From Thermococcus guaymasensis DSM 11113 (GTDB taxonomy: Archaea; Methanobacteriota_B; Thermococci; Thermococcales; Thermococcaceae), in NCBI RefSeq assembly GCF_000816105.1, contig NZ_CP007140.1:1-64000 (forward strand): 64,000 nt of DNA, in the 5' to 3' direction. Shown here piece by piece: positions 18,134 to 25,918 of the stretch (positions are counted from its first letter, which is position 1; the number at the start of each line of letters is the position of its first letter). Made by a program: the position numbers and the translations under genes. The notes under the pieces are model-generated. The model saw only the letters and a list, made by a program, of their open reading frames with translations, was not told the origin of the DNA and ran no database searches.

Positions 18134-19518
18134 GAATCCTTCTCGTCTCACCCCCGACTATAAGCGCCATCAAAGCAATTATTGGCACGACGGGCCCGCC
18201 CCTCGGTTTGGCATATTTAGCATCTATGGTCAGGGACGAGCACGACGTGAAAATCGTCGATTCTTTGGCAGAGGACTACACTTACAGGGACGTGGAGCGG
18301 ATAATAAAGAAGTACGACCCCGACGTCGTCGGGATAACCTCAACGACATCCATGATGCCAGACGCCTGCATAGTTGCAAAAATCGCGAAGATGCACAACG
18401 AGAACGTCAAAGTTGTCATGGGAGGCCCCCACGTTACGTTTGTGCCTGAGAGAACCTTCAAGGAATGTCCCTACATTGACTTCATAGTCCGGGGGGAGGG
18501 CGAGATAACGTTCAAGGAGCTCATCGATGCCCTTGAGAAGGGGAAGGACACCTCGAAAATATTGGGGCTGAGCATAAACATGGACGGGAAGGTCAAGAAC
18601 AACCCTCCTCGCCCCCTGATAAAGGACGTCGACACGATTCCAATACCGTCCTACGACCTTCTCCCAATGGATAAGTATAAAGCTGATGGTGTCAGATTCG
18701 GAACCGTGATGACGAGCAGGGGCTGTCCCTTTGACTGCGTTTTCTGCTCCTCCTCTCTGCAGTTCGGCAAGAGGTGGCGCGGGCATAGCGATTCGAGGGT
18801 CATCGAGGAGCTGAGGATACTCCACGACGAGTACAAAATTCGGGAGATAGAGTTCCTCGATGATACATTCACGTTAAACAGGCCGAGGGCGATAAGGATT
18901 GCGAAAAGGATCAGGGAGGAGGGCCTCGACATCTCCTGGTCGGCCTCCTCGAGGGTAGACCTCTTCACCGACGAGGTTGCAAAGGCCATGAAGGCCGGCG
19001 GTTGCCATACAGTTTACTTCGGAATCGAGTCCGGCTCCCAGAGAACCCTTGACTTCATCGGCAAGAGGATAACCCCCGAGCAGGCGGTAGCTGCAGTCAG
19101 GAAGGCGAAAAAGCACGGGCTCAACGCCTTGGGTTCCTTCGTCATAGGCTTTCCTGAGGAGACGAGGGGAGACATTGAGAAGACAATAAAGTTCTCCAAG
19201 AAGGTGGGGGTGAATTTTGCTCAGTTCACGATAGCTACTCCGTATCCCGGAACGAGGCTGTGGAGCTACGCACTCTCGAAGAACCTCATCCTGACGTTCA
19301 ACTGGAGGAAATACACCACGCTGGACCCCGTGATGAAGCTGAAGAACTTCACCTCCGAGCAGATAAAGAGGATGCTCCAGAAAGCTTACCTGTCTTTCTA
19401 CCTGCGCCCGTCGTACCTGATTAAGGATATAATCTCAAGGAAGGGCTTCATATTCAAGAGGGCCATTCCGAGGGCAATAGATTTGTTGAGGGAGGGCTTA
19501 TTGTCTGGCACTTCCTAA
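18130..19518 (+). CDS. Cobalamin-binding-domain radical SAM protein (second B12-type)
   Basis: 462 residues from ATG 18130, which overlaps the upstream TGA. B12-binding-type domain 1-150 (LLVSPP, GPPLGLAYLASMV, VVGITSTTSMMPDA, VVMGGPHVTFVP, YIDFIVRGEGE), then TSRGCPFDCVFCSSS as the Fe-S motif and a radical SAM core with IEFLDDTFTLNRPRA and YFGIESGSQRTLDFIGKR. Members of this class do methylations, ring formations and other C-C chemistry, including archaeal lipid steps. Here the reaction is open. It is translationally coupled to the SPASM protein, so the pair may act on one substrate. Confidence 0.85.
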   Translation: MRILLVSPPTISAIKAIIGTTGPPLGLAYLASMVRDEHDVKIVDSLAEDYTYRDVERIIKKYDPDVVGITSTTSMMPDACIVAKIAKMHNENVKVVMGGPHVTFVPERTFKECPYIDFIVRGEGEITFKELIDALEKGKDTSKILGLSINMDGKVKNNPPRPLIKDVDTIPIPSYDLLPMDKYKADGVRFGTVMTSRGCPFDCVFCSSSLQFGKRWRGHSDSRVIEELRILHDEYKIREIEFLDDTFTLNRPRAIRIAKRIREEGLDISWSASSRVDLFTDEVAKAMKAGGCHTVYFGIESGSQRTLDFIGKRITPEQAVAAVRKAKKHGLNALGSFVIGFPEETRGDIEKTIKFSKKVGVNFAQFTIATPYPGTRLWSYALSKNLILTFNWRKYTTLDPVMKLKNFTSEQIKRMLQKAYLSFYLRPSYLIKDIISRKGFIFKRAIPRAIDLLREGLLSGTS

Positions 19519-19656
19519 GAATCTCATAAGATGGCACTCAACATCATCCTTGGTTGAAGGGGTATTAAGCAAGGAACGAAAGCGTAAACCTTTTAAAGTT
19601 AATAAATGTATCTAAAATAGAAAACAGTCGCATTTGTGGAAAAGGAGGTGTTGGCC

Positions 19657-19971
19657 ATGCCGGAGGTAGAGGTTGACAAGGAAGCAGGGGAAGTAAAAAT
19701 ACCCGTGGATAAGGCAACCCTTGAGAAGCTGGAGAAGGCGGCGGAGATCCTCGAGGAACTGAAGAAACAGGTGCCAGGAATACCAAAACCCAAGATAGAG
19801 GAGGTTATAACCTCCATCACGGAGGCAAAAGAAAAGCTACTCCCGCAAGTGGACTTGGAGAAAGTCATTAAAACTGTCGGAGGCACCGAAACAGAGCTTT
19901 ACATCAAGTTCAGCAACCTAACCCTAGACGGAGAAGTGACGATAAAAATTGCCCCGCTGAAAAAGGAGTGA
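19657..19971 (+). CDS. Small acidic helical protein, unknown
   Basis: 104 residues from ATG 19657 behind AAAGGAGGTG. High in Glu/Lys; a strand-like segment (VDKEAGEVKIPVD), a long helix (KATLEKLEKAAEILEELKKQV), a Pro-rich link (PGIPKPKIEE) and a C-terminal beta part (ELYIKFSNLTLDGEVTIKIAPL). No family recognised. TTTTAAAGTTAATAAA near 19590-19605 provides the promoter. It is followed 31 bases later by another unknown gene of similar layout, presumably on one message. Confidence 0.5.
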   Translation: MPEVEVDKEAGEVKIPVDKATLEKLEKAAEILEELKKQVPGIPKPKIEEVITSITEAKEKLLPQVDLEKVIKTVGGTETELYIKFSNLTLDGEVTIKIAPLKKE

Positions 19972-19990
19972 TTTTCCCTTTCCATTTTTT
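19972..19990 (+). terminator. T-rich stretch after the acidic protein gene
   Basis: TTTTCCCTTTCCATTTTTT right after the stop is the poly-T type of archaeal terminator; it could attenuate rather than end the message, because a second gene follows. Confidence 0.35.
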
Positions 19991-20002
19991 ATGGTGGTAA
20001 CG

Positions 20003-20413
20003 ATGGATGCAAAGAACCTCATGGAAATACTCTTCAAGTTTCAGAGCTTAATAGCGGAGGGTTCACTCGAGCTAACGGTCGGGGGCAACTCCTGTACGAT
20101 AACCAGGGATGAGATAATCTTGAATATCTCAAACCCGGAGGAGGTAATCAGGCTTGCAAAGGCACTGCGGGAAGGTATGGAAAGCGACGTCACGAAGAGC
20201 ATAAAAAGCATCTCCGACGCCCTGAAACTCCTGGCTGAGGTTGGAGAAGAGCTAAGCAAGGAGAGAAAAACACTCACCGTCAAATATCAGGGTAGGGATG
20301 TTGTGATAATGGGCTTTAAAGCAAAACCCGGCATTTTTGATATGAATAATATTGAGATTAGAGATAAAGTAGAGTTAATAAAACTTATTTCCAATCTTCT
20401 GATAGCGTTATAA
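20003..20413 (+). CDS. Unknown protein paired with the preceding gene
   Basis: 136 residues from ATG 20003, behind GGTGG; an ATG at 19991 would overlap that site. An N-terminal helix (DAKNLMEILFKFQSLIAEG), two strands (SLELTVGGNSCTITRDEIILNI), a helix with ISNPEEVIRLAKAL, a middle helix (SDVTKSIKSISDALKLLAEVGEEL), and a beta hairpin (KTLTVKYQGRDVVIMGF). The beta/helix alternation resembles its neighbour, and the two may form a complex. Codon use near the 3' end is AT-richer than the surroundings. No named family. Confidence 0.5.
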   Translation: MDAKNLMEILFKFQSLIAEGSLELTVGGNSCTITRDEIILNISNPEEVIRLAKALREGMESDVTKSIKSISDALKLLAEVGEELSKERKTLTVKYQGRDVVIMGFKAKPGIFDMNNIEIRDKVELIKLISNLLIAL

Positions 20414-20587
20414 TCCCTCCGGGGTCAATGGGCCTTAACGTTTCTGTAGTTTTCTTTAGCCTTATTTTCTGACATAACACCTCATTTATCTCGTCCAGAT
20501 GCTCGGCGACCACGGGCTCGATACACTTCAAATCTCCATATACACCCCTTTGCCTGGCGGCGATTCCTTTTACATTTTTCTTTCTCA

Positions 20588-20619
20588 AGCCTCGCCGTTC
20601 ACGGCGGGGAGGAGGTCAG
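20588..20619 (+). mobile_element. Solo right end of a TnpB-type element
   Basis: CGCCG-TTCA-CGGCG hairpin followed by GGGAGGAGGTCAG. It matches the right end at 193-218 in the TTCA loop and all of the 3' motif, while the stem bases differ in a compensating way. The preceding ~170 bases (20414-20587) hold no recognisable tnpB tail or other gene; I see nothing else in them. It ends about 40 bases ahead of a palindromic operator. Confidence 0.6.
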
Positions 20620-20656
20620 CAAATGGTACATAAAGATGGAATCACTGAGATTCCAC

Positions 20657-20688
20657 AACTTTCGGAAATTTCCGAAAGTTTTATATAG
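20657..20688. promoter_or_regulatory. Perfect 24-bp palindrome and TATA box before the Lrp-type/GbsR-type gene pair
   Basis: The palindrome at 20657-20680 (half-site AACTTTCGGAAA, directly followed by its exact complement) runs into TTTTATATAG (20679-20688). It covers the TFB-recognition position of this promoter, so a bound dimer would block initiation or, placed this way, could recruit TFB. The GbsR-type winged-helix protein in the same operon is the obvious candidate binder (inference). Confidence 0.65.
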
Positions 20689-20701
20689 TATGTGTCCCAA
20701 A

Positions 20702-20947
20702 ATGAAATCGGTGACCCCCATGGAAGTGTTCATGCTCCTCGTGACCGATTCGAGGCACGATTTTGAAGTTCTGGACTCCCTAAAAAGCCTCCCGCAGACC
20801 CTTGAGGTACACAGGCTCTACGGGGAATACGATATGCTTGTCAAGGTTCGGGTAAACGACCCTGAAGAGCTTTCGTCCCTCGAAAGAGAACTTTTAAATG
20901 GCGGCCAGATTCTTTCCATTGACACTCTGATCATCGCGGGGGAATGA
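20702..20947 (+). CDS. Stand-alone Lrp/AsnC-type ligand-sensing (RAM) domain protein
   Basis: About 81 residues, beta-alpha-beta-beta-alpha-beta pattern: MEVFMLLVTDS, FEVLDSLKSLPQTLEVHRLYGEYDMLVKVRVND, PEELSSLERELLNGGQILSIDTLIIAGE. It lacks the helix-turn-helix of full Lrp proteins. Such single RAM domains form ring assemblies and can bind amino acids or partner regulators. Start at ATG 20702, or at ATG 20720 with GGTGA in front; the TATA box at 20680-20688 allows either. An in-frame start at 20636 would lie ahead of the promoter. Followed by the GbsR-type gene after three bases. Confidence 0.72.
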   Translation: MKSVTPMEVFMLLVTDSRHDFEVLDSLKSLPQTLEVHRLYGEYDMLVKVRVNDPEELSSLERELLNGGQILSIDTLIIAGE

Positions 20948-20950
20948 GGA

Positions 20951-21490
20951 GTGAGTGTGAGGGAAGCCAAGCGCATAATGATGGAGCACTTCGCGAGAAC
21001 ATCACGAAAGTTCGGTCTGAGCGAGCTTTACGGCTACATCTACGGCCTGCTCTTCTTTGAGGACGAACCCATGAGCCTCAGAGAAATAGCGGAGAGAACC
21101 GGATACTCCCTTTCCCACGTTAGCAGCGCCCTCAAGTTCCTTGAAAGCATCGGGCTGGTGACGAGAATAAAAAAGCCCGGGGACAGGAAGGCATACTACA
21201 CCTCAACAAAGAACATTCAGGAATGGCGTCGCGAGGCATACTACCGAAAAATCGAGGAAGACGTAAAGGAGATGAGAGAGAGCCTCCTGAAGGCCTTGGC
21301 GGAGCTGGAAGGGGACGAGAGCGAGGAAGCAATGAAACTCAAAAAGAGAATAAGGGCCGTCCTCCAGAAGAACATCATAGCCGAGAAAATCGTCAAAATA
21401 CTTTCAGAAGGTGACGATGAACTTCTGGAGACTCTAATTGAATGTCTCAAAAACCGGAGCAAGAAATGGGCGCAAAAAAGTTCTGAGTAA
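20951..21490 (+). CDS. GbsR/MarR-type winged-helix transcription regulator
   Basis: 179 residues from GTG 20951 (GTG 20957 also possible). The reading head is EPMSLREIAERTGYSLSHVSSALKFLESIGLVTRIKKPGDRKAYY, a winged helix with wing, preceded by the YGYIYGLLFF helix typical of GbsR-like proteins. A long C-terminal helical coil (100-179) should dimerise it. It shares an operon with a RAM-domain protein behind a perfect palindrome, suggesting a ligand-sensing partner and autoregulation. Confidence 0.8.
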   Translation: MSVREAKRIMMEHFARTSRKFGLSELYGYIYGLLFFEDEPMSLREIAERTGYSLSHVSSALKFLESIGLVTRIKKPGDRKAYYTSTKNIQEWRREAYYRKIEEDVKEMRESLLKALAELEGDESEEAMKLKKRIRAVLQKNIIAEKIVKILSEGDDELLETLIECLKNRSKKWAQKSSE

Positions 21491-21529
21491 ACAGCGTTTC
21501 CCCGAAAATCAGACTTCAGGGAGTTAGGC

Positions 21530-22375
21530 TTAGATCTTTATCTCCTCATATTTCTTTTTCATCAGCAAAGCGTCCTCCTCGATGTTGGGGCTTTCGCTTA
21601 TGACTACGCCCTTGACCCTGAACTCCTTGAGAATCCTCAGCAGGTCTTCCCAGTTCATGTCGCTCTCCCGGAGGTTCAGGTGCCTCTTCTCACCTTTATC
21701 TGTGTACTCGATGCCACTCATGTGTATGTGCATGTTGTCCAAAGCTTCCCTGCCAAGGCGATCCTCAATGAAGGCCAGCATCTCACGCCACTCCTCGGCG
21801 GAGTTGCACTTGCCCCCCTTCCTCGCGTGCGCGTGGGCAAAGTCTATTGCCGGCAGAACGATCTCAAGCTCCTCGCTGAGTTTCACTATCTCCTTCAAAT
21901 CGCCGAACTGGGTTGGCTTTCCGGTCAGCTCTGGCCTTATCCACACCTTTATTCCCCGGTCCATGAGCTCCCTCTCAATCTCCTTCAGCGCGTCCCTAAT
22001 CCTGTTATAGGCCTTCGCGGGGTCCTGCTTCAAGTAGTAGCCGGCGTGGAAGACGACGCTCCAGCCACCCGCCTGATGAAGCCTCTCTGCACTTTGAATT
22101 ATCCTCCTCTTGCTGGCTTCAACCTTTGCCTTCTCGCTCGCGTTGAGGTTGATGTAGTAGGGCGCGTGAGCCGTGAGCAGGACGTCGTGCTTTTTGGCGA
22201 CGTACTTGATTTTCTTCGCGAGTTCAGGCTTGAGGTTAACCCCCCTGACGAACTCCAGCTCCATCGCATCGAGCCCGAGGTTCCTCACGTGGGTAATGCC
22301 GTTTATCGTTGAGCGCTTGGGCGTTGAGAGCGGTATCCCAGCGGTTCCGAAACGCAACCTGTCAACTTTGAACAT
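21530..22375 (-). CDS. AP endonuclease family 2 (endonuclease IV-like) TIM-barrel protein
   Basis: About 281 residues. A xylose-isomerase-like TIM barrel with metal-binding positions of the endonuclease IV type: LLTAHAPYYINLNAS, VVFHAGYYLKQDP, IRPELTGKPTQFG, LPAIDFAHAHARKGG and NMHIHMSG. Abasic-site incision in base excision repair is the family role; some relatives have other activities. ATG 22375 follows GGTGGGGGAG; GTG 22384 is less likely. It lies 35 bases after the coiled-coil gene on the same strand. Confidence 0.83.
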   Translation of the reverse strand: MFKVDRLRFGTAGIPLSTPKRSTINGITHVRNLGLDAMELEFVRGVNLKPELAKKIKYVAKKHDVLLTAHAPYYINLNASEKAKVEASKRRIIQSAERLHQAGGWSVVFHAGYYLKQDPAKAYNRIRDALKEIERELMDRGIKVWIRPELTGKPTQFGDLKEIVKLSEELEIVLPAIDFAHAHARKGGKCNSAEEWREMLAFIEDRLGREALDNMHIHMSGIEYTDKGEKRHLNLRESDMNWEDLLRILKEFRVKGVVISESPNIEEDALLMKKKYEEIKI

Positions 22376-22410
22376 CTCCCCCACCGGTTTGATTAGGGTG
22401 GCCTAACTTA

Positions 22411-23457
22411 TTAAGCTTGCTGTTCTCTCTTAAGCAGAGCCCTGAGAACCTCACTCTCCAGTTGTAGTTCCTCTTCCAGAGATTCCAACCTGTTGCGGAG
22501 TTTTTTAAGTTCGTCCTCAATCTCATGGGCCCGTCTTCTGAGGCCTTCAAGCTCCCTGAGTCTACCGGAGGATGAAGCCATTAGCTCAGCTTCCCTCTCC
22601 TTTATCCCCGAAAGCTCGGCCTTAACCCTCCGAAGTTCCTCAATCTTTGCCGGGAAGTTATTTAAAATCCAGTCGGCAGCTTTCCGGCTTTTCCCGTTGA
22701 GGTTTGGATAGATCTTTTTGACGAGCTCCAGAAATTCCTCCGGATGCTCAACGGCATAGGAGGAGTCCCTTAAAAAAGGAGCGGCCTCTGGAAGGCGCAT
22801 CCTTTTGAGTGGTTTCTGAAGCTTCGAGGCTTTGGAACGGACCTCGGTTTCAAGTGTTCTAGCGCGAACCTCAAGCGACTCTCTTTCGCGCGAAATTCGC
22901 TCCAGCTCATCCTTGTTGACCGGAATCATCTCCAGCTCCGAGATACTCTCCCTGATCTTTTCAAGCTCTTCTTCCAGTTCCCTTATCTCCGTCTTCGTTT
23001 TTTCGATTTCTTCAATGGTCCTGTTTGGATCAACCTCTGGAAGTTTCAGCTTCGCTATCTCAGCCGAGTACTCGGTGTACAGCTCCCCCAGCTCCTTAAG
23101 GAGGCGGTTTATCTTGTAGACGTCCTTCTCAAAAATTGCCAGCAAGTATCTGCCGTGGCCAACGTGGAGCTTCGAAAGTTCTCCGAGCTTTCGACCGAGG
23201 TCATCCATGGAGGAAACGCTTTCAAGGATCCGTCGAAGAGTTGAGACGTAGGCTTTCCTCTCCCTGAGAGCGATCTTCAGCAGGTGAGGGTCAACGTTCC
23301 CAGGCGGTTCTTTCTTGCTGAGTTCATCCAAACTGGTAAGGATATCGTGAATCAGAAGGTCGAGCCTTCTGGAATACTCCTCAGTTAGTTTTTTGAGCTT
23401 CTCTTCATGCCTTGCTTTCAGCTCCTTGTACAGGTTCAGAAGTTTCTTCAACTTCAC
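22411..23457 (-). CDS. Coiled-coil protein of unknown function
   Basis: 348 residues, almost wholly alpha-helical with heptads: an N-terminal coil (1-60), a central one (145-200, EIEKTKTEIRELEEELEKIRES) and a C-terminal one (265-348). A short globular patch near 210-245 contains PFLRDSSYAVEHPEEFLELVKKIYPNLNGKSRKAADWIL. No ATPase motif, so not an SMC or SbcC by itself. The GTG at 23457 has GGTGGTAATA in front; GTG 23469 is also in frame. Its start overlaps the DUF373 gene by ~50 bases, so they are co-translated and possibly partners. Confidence 0.6.
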   Translation of the reverse strand: MKLKKLLNLYKELKARHEEKLKKLTEEYSRRLDLLIHDILTSLDELSKKEPPGNVDPHLLKIALRERKAYVSTLRRILESVSSMDDLGRKLGELSKLHVGHGRYLLAIFEKDVYKINRLLKELGELYTEYSAEIAKLKLPEVDPNRTIEEIEKTKTEIRELEEELEKIRESISELEMIPVNKDELERISRERESLEVRARTLETEVRSKASKLQKPLKRMRLPEAAPFLRDSSYAVEHPEEFLELVKKIYPNLNGKSRKAADWILNNFPAKIEELRRVKAELSGIKEREAELMASSSGRLRELEGLRRRAHEIEDELKKLRNRLESLEEELQLESEVLRALLKREQQA

Positions 23458-24568
23458 TATTACCACCACTTGCCCAAGATATGAAATACCTCCTTATGAA
23501 CGTTGAGGCTACCACGCTAAAGATGACGTCGACGAAAGCGCCAAGGATTTCCAGTATAGTCCCAAAAGAGTGGAAATTCACTACCCCAAGTGCATACCTT
23601 GTTGTCACATCAATTATTATCCAGAAGGTCGGCAGTATAAGTATGCCCGCGATGTTATACCAGATGTGCGGATTTCTCCGAAGATAGGCCTGAATTATGC
23701 GGCCAACAAGCACCACTCCAATTCCGATTATAACTGTCGTGTTTATTGAGTGAATGTACAGAATGAACTTTATCGGGCCAGGCTCGGGAACATACCCCAT
23801 GAGCTGAACGGCATATGTATCTATGTTAACGTAGGCATTCACCATACCAGCAGTAATGATGAGCAGGCCTGAAACACCGAAAATGAGCTGAATGAACTCA
23901 TTCGTGAGAGCCCTAAATACCTGGATACGAAATCCCCTCGTGAAGGCGTATCCGCCGATGAACAGCAGTATAATGCCTGCAACCACATTCGAAATTATGT
24001 TCATACTCTGAGGATAGCTCAGGGAGATTAACTTGCCTATTCCATACAGAAGGAATATAAGACCGGGAATTCCAAGGAAAACCCTCGACGCCTCTGGATC
24101 ACTTAAGATCTCCTTAATGTATCTATAGATCACGTAATACGTGGTCTCGATGGTCTCATTTTGCTTAACAACGACTCTCTTCGAGGAAACTATCGGCAGA
24201 CGAGATGAGAGTATCGGAAAAACCTGTTCATCTTCGGCTCCGTCCGTCACGGGAATAACTCCGTCTGCGGGAAACTTTTTCAGGACAATATCCAGCTGCC
24301 GGCCCAGCTCAATATCGCTCTTAACTCCGACATCTGGATGTCCGGTGATAAGGGCAACTTCTACATCCTCAAACTCACCGCTTTTTTTCAGCTCGTCATA
24401 GAGCTTGACGGCGGCATAAACAACGTTGGCGTCGCTATCTTCCGGATCGGCGAGGCTTAGCTTTAGGGCGGCATCGATGCATTTACCCTTACCTATAACG
24501 GGGCCCTCCACACCCGCCTTTTTACCAAAATCATCATCCCTATCGATGGCCAGCACGAGAACTTTCAT
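23405..24568 (-). CDS. DUF373-family membrane protein
   Basis: 387 residues. A soluble N-terminal part (1-165) starts with KVLVLAIDRDDDFG and continues VEGPVIGKGKCIDAALKLSLADPEDSDANVVYAA, which are the DUF373 signatures. About six membrane segments follow (FLGIPGLIFLLYGIG, VVAGIILLFIGGYAF, LIFGVSGLLIITAGMV, TTVIIGIGVVLVGRI, GILILPTFWIIID, EILGAFVDVIFSVV). Function unknown; the family is archaeal. ATG 24568 is preferred to GTG 24571. The upstream thiamine-binding-type gene ends at 24571. Confidence 0.82.
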   Translation of the reverse strand: MKVLVLAIDRDDDFGKKAGVEGPVIGKGKCIDAALKLSLADPEDSDANVVYAAVKLYDELKKSGEFEDVEVALITGHPDVGVKSDIELGRQLDIVLKKFPADGVIPVTDGAEDEQVFPILSSRLPIVSSKRVVVKQNETIETTYYVIYRYIKEILSDPEASRVFLGIPGLIFLLYGIGKLISLSYPQSMNIISNVVAGIILLFIGGYAFTRGFRIQVFRALTNEFIQLIFGVSGLLIITAGMVNAYVNIDTYAVQLMGYVPEPGPIKFILYIHSINTTVIIGIGVVLVGRIIQAYLRRNPHIWYNIAGILILPTFWIIIDVTTRYALGVVNFHSFGTILEILGAFVDVIFSVVASTFIRRYFISWASGGNSEVEETSEPVQGAESKA

Positions 24569-24570
24569 CA

Positions 24571-24882
24571 CTATCCCCCACGGGCCTTTTCCAGGACGGA
24601 TCTGACTTTATCCTCCATGTGGACGGCTTTATCCCGGCGATCATCAATTCTTATAGTGGTCGAGACCCGTTTGGCGCCGAGCCGGAACATAAGCTCATGC
24701 GCCTCCTCGATCACATCGAAGGCTTCTCTTACAGTACCTACCTCAATTATCGTTGACATCGGCGTCAACTGATACTTAATACCCTTCGCCTTTAAAAGCT
24801 TTACTACCTCCGCCACGTATTTGCTCAAACTCGTTTCTCCAAGGGGAACTATTACAAACTCCACGATGACCACTTTCGGCAC
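24571..24882 (-). CDS. MTH1187/YkoF-family thiamine-binding-type protein (DUF77)
   Basis: 103 residues with ferredoxin-like alternation; VEFVIVPLGETSLSKYVAEVVKLLKAKGIKYQLTPMSTIIEV is diagnostic of the MTH1187 family, whose members bind thiamine or related ligands and form tetramers. No thiamine transporter is adjacent. First gene of a minus-strand operon with DUF373, coiled-coil and TIM-barrel genes; TTTAAAATA (minus strand, about 24905-24913) is the promoter. Confidence 0.82.
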   Translation of the reverse strand: MPKVVIVEFVIVPLGETSLSKYVAEVVKLLKAKGIKYQLTPMSTIIEVGTVREAFDVIEEAHELMFRLGAKRVSTTIRIDDRRDKAVHMEDKVRSVLEKARGG

Positions 24883-24937
24883 CTGCCTTAACTTCCTTCG
24901 GCATATTTTAAACCTTACGGAAACTCTGTGACAGGTT

Positions 24938-24966
24938 AACTTAATAAATAACCTGAGGTAAGTTAA
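24938..24966. promoter_or_regulatory. Inverted repeat TAACTTA...TAAGTTA around the promoter of the AMMECR1 gene
   Basis: Seven-base arms at 24938-24944 and 24960-24966 flank the A/T-rich TTAATAAATA that looks like the TATA box for the rightward gene (start 24981). The site lies in the divergent promoter region with the thiamine-binding-type gene. Possible operator; a chance match in AT-rich DNA is not excluded. Confidence 0.35.
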
Positions 24967-24980
24967 GTAGGGTGATGCTC

Positions 24981-25598
24981 ATGTACCGGATCAAGAACGA
25001 GTGGGGTGCCTTCCTCGTCAGGCTCGCAAGGAGGGCCGTGGAGGAGTACGTGAGGAACAGGAGGGTAATAGACCCTCCTGAGGACACTCCATCCGAACTC
25101 TGGGAGAAGATGGGCGTCTTCGTAACGCTCAACCGCTATAAGGCTCCGCCACAAACCGCGCTCCGCGGGTGCATAGGCTTCCCGCTCCCGGTTTATCCGC
25201 TGGTCGAGGCGACGATTAAAGCGGCAATTCATGCCGCCGTTGAAGACCCGCGCTTCCCACCGGTCAGACCCAAGGAGCTAGATGAGCTCACCGTCGAGGT
25301 CAGCGTTCTAACTCCTCCCGAACCCATCGAGGGCCCGCCCGAGGAGAGGCCGAGGAAGATAAAGGTCGGCAGGGACGGCCTGATAGTCGAGAAGGGCATC
25401 TACTCGGGCTTACTGCTCCCGCAGGTGCCGATAGAGTGGGGCTGGGACGAGGAGGAGTTCTTAGCTCAGACCTGCTGGAAGGCCGGCCTACCACCCGACT
25501 GCTGGCTTGACCCAGATACAAAGGTCTACCGCTTCACCGCGGAGATTTTCGAGGAGGAGTGGCCGAGGGGGCCGGTGAGGAGGAAACCGCTGGTTTAA
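24981..25598 (+). CDS. AMMECR1-domain protein
   Basis: 205 residues from ATG 24981, directly behind GGTGATG. AMMECR1 blocks: LRGCIGFPLPVYPLVEATIKAAIHAAVEDPRFPPVRPKEL and IEVSVLTPPEPIEG-like text (VEVSVLTPPEPIEGPPEE), then GLIVEKGIYSGLLLPQVPIEWGWDEEEFLAQTCWKAGLPPDCW. The function of the domain is unsettled; in archaea it is often near radical SAM or MEMO genes, neither of which is adjacent here. Ends 200 bases ahead of the next gene; that gap (25599-25797) shows no gene, only an AT-rich promoter at its right end. Confidence 0.88.
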   Translation: MYRIKNEWGAFLVRLARRAVEEYVRNRRVIDPPEDTPSELWEKMGVFVTLNRYKAPPQTALRGCIGFPLPVYPLVEATIKAAIHAAVEDPRFPPVRPKELDELTVEVSVLTPPEPIEGPPEERPRKIKVGRDGLIVEKGIYSGLLLPQVPIEWGWDEEEFLAQTCWKAGLPPDCWLDPDTKVYRFTAEIFEEEWPRGPVRRKPLV

Positions 25599-25758
25599 CA
25601 CTCAAGTTTCGTCTTGTCTCATGCCCTGAGGATCTCACCTAGAATCTCCCTTTTCCTATAAACCACGATTATATGGTGTAATATGTAGAACGATGTTACC
25701 ATTTTTAGTTTTAATTTATCTCAAATTTACATACTTTTGGCAATACTACTAGAAAAAA

Positions 25759-25767
25759 TTTATAAAA
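25759..25767 (+). promoter_or_regulatory. TATA box TTTATAAAA for the peptide-permease-ATPase operon
   Basis: A strong TATA element in an A-rich stretch. Transcription would start near 25786, giving a ~12-base leader with GGTGA in front of the peptide ATG at 25798. Confidence 0.6.
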
Positions 25768-25797
25768 GGATACTCAAAGAAAAACCGGTGACTTCAC

Positions 25798-25905
25798 ATG
25801 GTGACCGTCATTCACAGGCCCGTCAACATGGTAACCTTCATTTTCGGTGATAACGGCCAGAAGGTTGGAGACGACTGCTACATGTGGTTTTACAAAGTGA
25901 ACTGA
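25798..25905 (+). CDS. 35-residue peptide, first gene of an ABC-permease operon
   Basis: ATG 25798 to TGA 25905. It starts MVTVIHRPVNMVTFIFGDNG and ends with DDCYMWFYKVN. It has an internal repeat (MVTVI and MVTFI, ten residues apart), one Cys (residue 28), and an aromatic C-terminal end. No Sec signal and no double-glycine leader. It has its own TATA box and GGTGA ribosome site, and 13 bases separate it from the permease gene, which has its own GGAGG. By position it resembles bacteriocin/immunity operons (peptide, large permease, small ATPase), but a regulatory leader peptide is equally possible. I know no homologue. Confidence 0.5.
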   Translation: MVTVIHRPVNMVTFIFGDNGQKVGDDCYMWFYKVN

Positions 25906-25918
25906 GGAGGGAAACTTT

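Noticed and set aside
20385-20588. 67-codon minus-strand frame beside the solo right end
   Set aside because: Could be an old tnpB tail, but it lies in the wrong orientation to the right end and shows no RuvC or zinc motif.
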